Part shown: piece by piece, positions 1 through 4,581 of the stretch
Position numbering within the stretch: the stretch's first letter is position 1
Layout of the letters: each line of letters opens with the position of its first letter
From: Myxococcales bacterium
GTDB lineage: Bacteria; Myxococcota_A; Polyangia; Haliangiales; Haliangiaceae
Assembly (NCBI GenBank): GCA_016716835.1
Contig: JADJUW010000006.1
Location: forward strand, 1 to 28,761
DNA: 28,761 nt
Direction of reading: 5' to 3'
Notes under the pieces: generated by a model
Database searches by the model: none
What the model saw: only the letters and a program-made list of their open reading frames with translations
What the model was told of the DNA's origin: nothing
Made by a program: the position numbers and the translations under genes

Positions 1-1
1 G

Positions 2-496
2 ATCGAACTTGGCAAGTTTTATGTCGAAAACGGGCGCATATCAAACCGCCGTTCAGACGTCGAAATCGCAAAGCGTTCGGACAAGTTGAAAAATAATTCT
101 AAGGCCGGAAAAATCAGCGCGAAAAAGTGCAATGAAAACAAGGTCGGCATGGCAACGGGTGTTCAACAACCGTTCAACCATACAGATACAGATACAGATA
201 TAACAGATGCTAACGCATCTGACGGCGTGGCCGTCGATGCCACCAAACAAGCGATTTGGAAGCGAGGCGTCCCGTTTCTCTGCGAGCGTGGCGTCGATGA
301 AAAGTCTGCCCGTTCGGTAATCGGAAAGTGGCTGCGGGATCACGGCGCCACGGCGCTGTTCGACGCCCTGTCCGAAGCCAGGAAATCAGCCACCGGCGAT
401 CCGGTCCCGTTCATCACCCAAATCCTGAAACCGAGGCCAGCGTTCGATATGGATGCAATCATGGCCGATGCCTTGGAGATCAATAGAAACCGATGA
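2..496 (+). CDS. DUF1376-like phage replication protein, 5' partial
   Basis: The reading frame is open from the first bases of the window, so the true start lies upstream; 164 residues are visible. The first part has a basic, lysine-rich stretch (RSDVEIAKRSDKLKNNSKAG) followed by an Asn/Thr/Asp-rich linker with TDTDTD. That is the usual arrangement at the end of the YdaU/DUF1376 domain of phage replication-initiation proteins. The remainder (from about 'KQAIWKRGVPFLCERG') looks like a small helical C-terminal domain ending in a 'DALSEARKS...PVPFITQ' segment. Family assignment is by pattern only. The stop overlaps the next ATG (ATGA at 493), so it is translationally coupled to the following gene. 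A TTG at 86 is in frame but is internal and should not be taken as the start. Confidence 0.6.
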   Translation: MELGKFYVENGRISNRRSDVEIAKRSDKLKNNSKAGKISAKKCNENKVGMATGVQQPFNHTDTDTDITDANASDGVAVDATKQAIWKRGVPFLCERGVDEKSARSVIGKWLRDHGATALFDALSEARKSATGDPVPFITQILKPRPAFDMDAIMADALEINRNR

Positions 497-1125
497 GCCA
501 TTTTGACAAATCAGACCGCGATAATTTTTTCACCGGCAAGGTCCGGGCATATCTGGATCGCCGCACCGCACCGCGTGGCATTGCCGACAAGCCGCAGGTT
601 GTGCGCGAGGAACTGGCGGCATTGGTCCGCTGCGTCCTGCGGTTTGCGCCAACGTCCGGGATGGACGAATGGTGGCAGAAATTCGAAGACAGGCTGGCCG
701 AGGAATCGACAACGCGGGCTTGGCCGACAGAGGGCGAAATCAAGAAGGCCGCACTTTCGCTGCGCGGCACTACACAGCCGAAATTCACGCAAGGCTACGA
801 GGCCGATCCGCTGGCAATCAATGCCGGACGCATGAGCCGAGGCGAGGCGGTGGGCGACGGGTTTCTGTACGGCAGGCCCGCCGTGGCTTTGCTGCGCGCC
901 GGGTATGTGACGCCTGCACAGATGGCTGGATACCGCAGCGGTTTGTTCTTCTCGGCAAAGAGCGTTTACGGCGAAGCGGTTGCCCTGAATATGGAATCCG
1001 AGTGGAAAAAACGCCACGCAGACGCCGAATGTCTTGATGACACGCCCCGGCAGCGCGGCACGGCAATCCCGGCCCCGAAGCGGATCGCGGCGCACGACTG
1101 GGACGGCGAAGGGGAGCGGGTTTGA
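493..1125 (+). CDS. Hypothetical phage protein of the replication module
   Basis: 210 residues, starting at the ATG that overlaps the previous stop (ATGA). The protein is soluble, with no signal peptide or membrane segment. An N-terminal helical part (about residues 20-80, including 'LAALVRCVLRFAP' and 'WWQKFEDRLAEES') is followed by a segment beginning 'AWPTEGEIKKAA', then a glycine/alanine-rich half and a basic tail. I do not recognise a domain with certainty. Its place directly after a DUF1376-like gene and before small DNA-binding proteins suggests a replication accessory role, perhaps helicase loading, but that is inference from position only. Confidence 0.65.
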   Translation: MSHFDKSDRDNFFTGKVRAYLDRRTAPRGIADKPQVVREELAALVRCVLRFAPTSGMDEWWQKFEDRLAEESTTRAWPTEGEIKKAALSLRGTTQPKFTQGYEADPLAINAGRMSRGEAVGDGFLYGRPAVALLRAGYVTPAQMAGYRSGLFFSAKSVYGEAVALNMESEWKKRHADAECLDDTPRQRGTAIPAPKRIAAHDWDGEGERV

Positions 1126-1328
1126 TGGAGACATGGGCAGAAATGACCTATCGCCACAAGCGCGAGCGGGTAGCGTTGGTCGAGGCGCTGGCGGCGCTGG
1201 GGATCACGCAAACAGAAGCTGCGCGGCGTCTAGAAACGTCGGTGCAAAATCTGAATGCCGTGATCCGCGCCAAAGGGATCAACTGGCCGACTGCCGGGAC
1301 ACCGGGCCGCAAGAGGAAATCAGCATGA
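1125..1328 (+). CDS. Small helix-turn-helix protein
   Basis: 67 residues from the ATG at 1125, which overlaps the previous stop as TGATG; a TTG at 1122 is also in frame but less likely. Residues of the type 'ALAALGITQTEAARRLETSV' form a clear helix-turn-helix: a helix, a turn at 'GITQ' and a recognition helix with the 'TEAARRL' pattern of XRE/Fis-like folds. A basic C-terminal tail (GRKRKSA) follows. Likely a DNA-binding regulator or architectural protein of the early module; its target is not evident. Coupled to the next gene by ATGA. Confidence 0.65.
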   Translation: METWAEMTYRHKRERVALVEALAALGITQTEAARRLETSVQNLNAVIRAKGINWPTAGTPGRKRKSA

Positions 1329-1663
1329 CCCCATTCGGCACCCAACCCCGCCCGTCAACGCTGCCGGCCAAGGCCAAGCCGCGCCCGGCGATGACATGGG
1401 CAGAACTGGCGCGGTCTGAGGGCCACATGAAGGGCTTCCCAGGCAGCCAAGGCCATTCCGCTCAGGAAAAGAAAGCCCACGCGAACCTGGAACGCATCAT
1501 GGACGTGATCGCCGAGAACCCCGGCATTCGCCGCGTGGAAATCATCGACGCCACCGGAATTTCCAAATCCGCGGTTGAATCCGCAATCATACGGCTGGTT
1601 ACGGCAGGCAGGGCGGCGAAGGTCGGCGGCGGCAAGCATGTGACCTATGAGGCGGTGAAATGA
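1325..1663 (+). CDS. Winged-helix (MarR/ArsR-type fold) DNA-binding protein
   Basis: 112 residues starting at the ATG overlapping the previous stop (ATGA at 1325). A longer in-frame extension upstream to 1034 exists but lies inside other genes, so the 1325 start is chosen. The first half is Pro/Lys-rich and probably flexible. The second half, from 'LERIMDVIAENPGIRRVEI', contains a winged-helix: helix 2 'RRVEIIDATG', recognition helix 'SKSAVESAIIRLVTAG', then the wing 'AAKVGGGKHVTYE'. This is the typical order for helix-turn-helix proteins that sense or regulate transcription. Its position in the early gene string suggests a phage regulator; operator unknown. Confidence 0.65.
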   Translation: MTPFGTQPRPSTLPAKAKPRPAMTWAELARSEGHMKGFPGSQGHSAQEKKAHANLERIMDVIAENPGIRRVEIIDATGISKSAVESAIIRLVTAGRAAKVGGGKHVTYEAVK

Positions 1664-2304
1664 AGGTCCTGATCGGGTGCGAGCAATCTGGCGTCGTTCG
1701 TGATGCATTCCTTGCCGCCGGGCATGACGCATGGTCCTGCGATCTATTGCCGGCCGAGACGCCTAGCAATCGGCATATCATCGGCGATGTGCGCGACGTG
1801 ATGCAAGGCGATTGGGATTTGCTGGCGGTGATGCATCCGCCCTGCACGAGGCTATGCAATTCCGGCGTTCGGTGGCTTCATGTCCCGCCTCCGGGGCGCT
1901 CCTTGGCGGAAATGTGGGCCGAACTGGACGAAGGCGCGGCGCTGTTCTCGGCAGTCTGGAATGTGCCGCACATCCCCCGCGTGGCCGTAGAAAACCCGGT
2001 GATGCACCGCCACGCGAAGGAGCGGATCGAGAATTTCCAGCCCGCCGCGCAGACGGTGCAGCCATGGCAATTCGGCGATGATCCTGACAGTCCGGATAAT
2101 GAGCGCAAGCGCACCTGTCTGTGGCTGCGGGGACTACCAGCCTTGGCGGCAACAGGATCGCTTGATGGCGCCACAGCGCGCGAGAGTGTTCATCGCGCCA
2201 GCCCCGGCCCGGACAGGTGGCGCGAGCGCAGCCGGTTTTTCCCAGGCATCGCACAGGCAATGGCAACCCAATGGGGCGGATGCGCAAGGATGGCCGCAGA
2301 ATGA
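1660..2304 (+). CDS. Compact C5-cytosine methyltransferase-like protein
   Basis: 214 residues, start ATG overlapping the previous stop (ATGA at 1660). The N-terminus 'VLIGCEQSGVVRDAF' followed by 'GHDAWSCDL' resembles motif I/II of an S-adenosylmethionine-binding Rossmann fold. 'VMHPPCTRL' carries the PPC triad of motif IV, with the cysteine expected to be the nucleophile of cytosine-5 methyltransferases. 'VAVENPV' resembles motif VI (ENV/ENP). It is much shorter than classical enzymes and lacks an obvious large target-recognition domain. Similar compact proteins are common in phage genomes and are often annotated simply as DNA methyltransferases. Likely role: modifying phage DNA to avoid host restriction; activity is not proven by sequence alone. 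Confidence 0.6.
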   Translation: MKVLIGCEQSGVVRDAFLAAGHDAWSCDLLPAETPSNRHIIGDVRDVMQGDWDLLAVMHPPCTRLCNSGVRWLHVPPPGRSLAEMWAELDEGAALFSAVWNVPHIPRVAVENPVMHRHAKERIENFQPAAQTVQPWQFGDDPDSPDNERKRTCLWLRGLPALAATGSLDGATARESVHRASPGPDRWRERSRFFPGIAQAMATQWGGCARMAAE

Positions 2305-2489
2305 CACCACACCAGCAAGCGCAGATCGCAGCTGCCAAGGCCGCCCACGAGGCCACGGCCCGCGAATTGCAGGCAAACGGCATGGCCCGCGCGGCATCGG
2401 ACGCCGCGATAATCGCCATGGCCGATGAAATCCGCCAGCGGCAACGCAGCGAACGGGCGCTGGCAGCAATGCGGGGGGCGGGGGAATGA
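2301..2489 (+). CDS. Small Ala-rich helical protein
   Basis: 62 residues from the ATG at 2301 (ATGA overlap with the previous gene). Composition is Ala/Arg/Gln/Glu-rich, predicted almost entirely helical with a coiled-coil look (heptad-like spacing through 'AIIAMADEIRQRQRSERAL'). No recognised domain. It lies in a run of three tiny genes, each coupled to the next by ATGA, which argues that it is translated. Confidence 0.5.
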   Translation: MTPHQQAQIAAAKAAHEATARELQANGMARAASDAAIIAMADEIRQRQRSERALAAMRGAGE

Positions 2490-2593
2490 CCGACGCCGAA
2501 CGCATAGCCGCCTTCCGCCGCGCCATTCTCGAAATGGCCGAGGAAATCGCCAAGGCCATCGCGCGCCACGAAAAGCGCGAGGCCGGGGAATGA
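2486..2593 (+). CDS. 35-residue micro-ORF
   Basis: A very short gene from the ATG at 2486 to the TGA at 2591-2593. It encodes about 35 residues beginning MTDAERIAAFRRAILEMAEE and ending in a basic, helical stretch. Support comes from the layout: both its start and its stop sit in ATGA overlaps (with the genes ending at 2489 and starting at 2590), exactly like its neighbours. Predicted as a single amphipathic helix. Function unknown. Confidence 0.45.
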   Translation: MTDAERIAAFRRAILEMAEEIAKAIARHEKREAGE

Positions 2594-2796
2594 GGATCAG
2601 CGGCATCTATCACCAAGCCAACGCGGACCCGCCGACTGGCGCAGAGGCCGAACGCCGCAACGCCGATGCCTGCCGCCACGCATGGCAGCAATACGGGCTG
2701 GTGGTGATCGACCCGGAGACGGTCATAGACGACTGGATCAGGCAGGCGTTCATCAATGAGGCGGTGCAGAGATACGGAAAGCGCCAGACGCGCTAG
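2590..2796 (+). CDS. Small hypothetical phage protein
   Basis: 68 residues from the ATG at 2590, overlapping the stop of the preceding micro-ORF (ATGA). The sequence has a conserved-looking centre 'WQQYGLVVIDPETVIDDWIR' and a basic C-terminus (GKRQTR). No domain recognised. It is the last of the tightly coupled early chain; a 74-base gap follows before the next gene. Confidence 0.55.
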   Translation: MRISGIYHQANADPPTGAEAERRNADACRHAWQQYGLVVIDPETVIDDWIRQAFINEAVQRYGKRQTR

Positions 2797-2870
2797 GGCC
2801 GGGCTACAGGCGCAAGCCGCGACACCAGAACGGGCAGACGGGCGCATACGGGCAAACAGAGGGGCAGGAC

Positions 2871-3473
2871 ATGGGGCGAGGCGACAGACGCGGCAAGGGT
2901 GCTGATGCGCGGGCAAAGTGGGCGGCGGTTGCGCCAGTGCCGCGACCGAAAAAACGAGGGGCGGCCAGAATGGCGGAAATCAAGCGCGAGACAATGGATG
3001 TAGCCCTGAAAGCCCGATGCCGCCAAATGGGCGTACCCGAGGAAAAGGCAGACGAAATGCGCGCGGCGATGATCGGTGAGCCAGAGGGCCGCACGCTGGC
3101 GTTGACGTGCGACCCCGATACCGCCGAGCGGCTTTGGCAATGGTTTGTCACCATGACGACCGCAGAGGCGCGATACCACCGCAGCATCGGCAAAAGCATC
3201 CACGCCAAAACCGCCAAGCTGGAAATGATGCAAGAGCGGTTTGAAACCCGCGACGACGACCGGCCCGACTTACGCACCCAGGACGAACGCGACCGCGATG
3301 CCGTCACCGGCTGGATGCGTTGGCAGGGCTATCTTGGCCGCCTTGATGCCGCCGACAGCGCCGCGATATTCAGGGTCTATCGCCACGGGGCCGTTGCTGT
3401 CGTGTCTGGCGTCGTCACCCGCGCCGGCAAGCGGTTTGTCGCGGCTATGCTGGCGCTGGATCGGGTGATGTGA
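2871..3473 (+). CDS. Hypothetical protein upstream of the packaging region
   Basis: 200 residues from ATG 2871, preceded by a good ribosome-binding site (GAGGGGCAGG); an internal ATG at 2970 is an alternative start. The first 35 residues are very basic (Arg/Lys/Gly). The middle is helical, with 'ERLWQWFVTMTTAEARYHRS', and the C-terminal half contains 'GWMRWQGYLGRLDAADSAA' and a hydrophobic end. No catalytic motif is seen. Being the last gene before the 604-base non-coding stretch and the late operon, it is in the position where many phages carry a late-gene activator or antiterminator. That role is only suggested by position. Confidence 0.6.
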   Translation: MGRGDRRGKGADARAKWAAVAPVPRPKKRGAARMAEIKRETMDVALKARCRQMGVPEEKADEMRAAMIGEPEGRTLALTCDPDTAERLWQWFVTMTTAEARYHRSIGKSIHAKTAKLEMMQERFETRDDDRPDLRTQDERDRDAVTGWMRWQGYLGRLDAADSAAIFRVYRHGAVAVVSGVVTRAGKRFVAAMLALDRVM

Positions 3474-3479
3474 AGCGGG

Positions 3480-3508
3480 TTGACATTCTGCGACGGATCG
3501 AACAGAAT
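3480..3508 (+). promoter_or_regulatory. Possible sigma70-type promoter before the late region
   Basis: TTGACA at 3480-3485 is a perfect -35 hexamer. A -10-like CAGAAT (4 of 6 matches) follows at 3503-3508 after exactly 17 bases. It lies just after the stop of the 200-aa gene and points towards the terminase genes. The C/G tract just downstream would be an odd leader. Alternative: chance match. Confidence 0.3.
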
Positions 3509-3515
3509 TCGATAA

Positions 3516-3681
3516 CCCTCCCCCCCCGGGCCCCCCCCCCGGCCCCCCCCCCCCGCCCCCCCCCCGCCCCCCCCCCGCGCCCCCCCGCCCCCGCGGGCCC
3601 CCCCCCCCCCCGCCCCCCCGGCCCCCGGGGCCCCCCCCCCCGGGGCCCCGGCCCCGCCCCCGCCCCCCCCCCCCCCCCCCC
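3516..3681. repeat. 166-base near-pure C/G low-complexity tract
   Basis: Apart from one T at 3519, this tract contains only C and G, with C runs of up to about 19 and scattered G and GGG. It has no coding sense: plus-strand frames give poly-Pro/Ala/Arg, minus-strand frames poly-Gly. Its composition is unlike the roughly 60-65% GC of its neighbours. As DNA, the opposite strand could form G-quadruplexes. A sequencing or assembly artefact (poly-G dark-cycle reads, or a gap fill) is the first explanation to test; a real homopolymer hot spot is the second. Confidence 0.9.
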
Positions 3682-3740
3682 TTGGAAAGTTGCGCCGCCG
3701 GGGAAACCTGCGCGGCGTTTCGATTCAGCCGCTTTGATGC

Positions 3741-3802
3741 GGTGTGACAACAGAACACAAGGTCCGGCCCGACCAGCATAGCCAACAGGGCGCTGTCACA
3801 CC
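3741..3802. repeat. 9-bp perfect inverted repeat next to terS (possible packaging or operator site)
   Basis: GGTGTGACA at 3741-3749 is repeated as its reverse complement TGTCACACC at 3794-3802, with 44 bases between. It lies in the gap before the small terminase gene, where cos/pac sites or late-gene operators commonly occur. No direct evidence of function; the spacer could also allow a long-range hairpin. Confidence 0.5.
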
Positions 3803-3805
3803 CCA

Positions 3806-3900
3806 TGAGCGCGGCGGTTGCCAGAGTGGTTGAATGGTGATCGACGGAAAAAGCCCGGTGGCTCGGGTTCGCGGGTTCGAATCCCGCACTGTCGCGCTCA
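3806..3900 (+). tRNA. tRNA-like element, class II-like, anticodon uncertain
   Basis: The T arm is textbook: GCGGG, loop TTCGAAT, CCCGC at 3871-3887. Bases 3806-3818 pair with 3888-3900 over 13 bp (two G-U), far longer than a 7-bp acceptor stem. A Ser/Leu-type D loop (AGAGTGGTTGAAT, 3823-3835) and a variable-arm hairpin (CCCG/CGGG at 3854-3867) are visible. The anticodon arm is ambiguous. A Ser-like reading places GGA in an unpaired stem. An alternative five-bp stem GTTGA/TCGAC (3829-3833 with 3841-3845) closes a seven-base loop with U33 and anticodon GGU, but then consumes the D arm. No encoded CCA is seen. It is either a degenerate phage tRNA or a tRNA-mimic structural RNA. Confidence 0.5.
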
Positions 3901-4077
3901 ACCCAACAAGACCCGCCACGCCTCTCTGCGATGCGCACCATGGCGGGTTACTTATCCGCCCCTACTCCACACGGGCCAACCGCCGCCCGTCATTCCCCAT
4001 GCGCGAAAGCGTCAACGGTTCGGGGCGAGGCATCGAAGGGCCGAATTGTGGACGGCGGGACATCCCAAGGTGACGAC

Positions 4078-4581
4078 ATGGCGAAACGTGCAACCGGGCC
4101 GGGATTGACGGCCAAACAGGACGCGTTCGCGCTGGCATATGTCGAGACCGGCAACGCAGCCGAGGCATACCGCCGCGCCTATGACGTCAAGGCCGCGACC
4201 CAGCACAGCACCATCTATAGCGCGGCATCGCGGTTGCTGGCCGACAGCAAGATATCTGCAAGGGTTGTCGAGCTTCAGGATCAGGCGGCATCAATGTCGC
4301 TCTACACGGTCAAGGTGGCATTCGAGGAATACGAAGCCGCCCGACAATTGGCAATCGCAGAGGCCAACCCGAGCGCCGCCGTCTCGGCAATAAATGGCAA
4401 GGTGAAGCTGTTCGGACTGGACCAGCCACAGCGAATTAACTCCGAGGTTCGTGGCACTATCCAGATGGATGTTGTGACCAATGACGCAGATGCTTTCACC
4501 CGCCGCATGGCTGGCCTCGCAGCCCGCGCTGATGATGGCGGAACTGGCGACACTGACGCCGGAAGCGAAGGCGGCTCTTAA
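4078..4581 (+). CDS. terS: Terminase small subunit
   Basis: 167 residues from ATG 4078, with an AAGGTG ribosome-binding site six bases upstream; the longer in-frame extension to 3931 overlaps the tRNA-like region's 3' side and is not needed. The N-terminal 'LTAKQDAFALAYVETGNAAE' followed by 'AYRRAYD' is the signature of the Terminase_2 (PF03592) helix-turn-helix that binds the packaging site on phage DNA. A central helical oligomerisation segment is followed by a flexible Asp/Gly-rich tail expected to contact TerL. It sits directly upstream of terL, whose annotated start overlaps its last 101 bases. Confidence 0.85.
   Translation: MAKRATGPGLTAKQDAFALAYVETGNAAEAYRRAYDVKAATQHSTIYSAASRLLADSKISARVVELQDQAASMSLYTVKVAFEEYEAARQLAIAEANPSAAVSAINGKVKLFGLDQPQRINSEVRGTIQMDVVTNDADAFTRRMAGLAARADDGGTGDTDAGSEGGS

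Noticed and set aside
86..496. TTG at 86 as the start of the first gene
   Set aside because: The frame is open to the window edge and the preceding codons continue the same protein pattern, so the gene is partial.
3470..3781. Plus-strand proline-rich ORF over the C/G tract
   Set aside because: Translation of low-complexity DNA; no domain and no neighbour support.
3270..3941. A long minus-strand ORF rich in glycine
   Set aside because: The glycine run is only the reverse reading of the C/G low-complexity tract; both ends lie in unrelated sequence.
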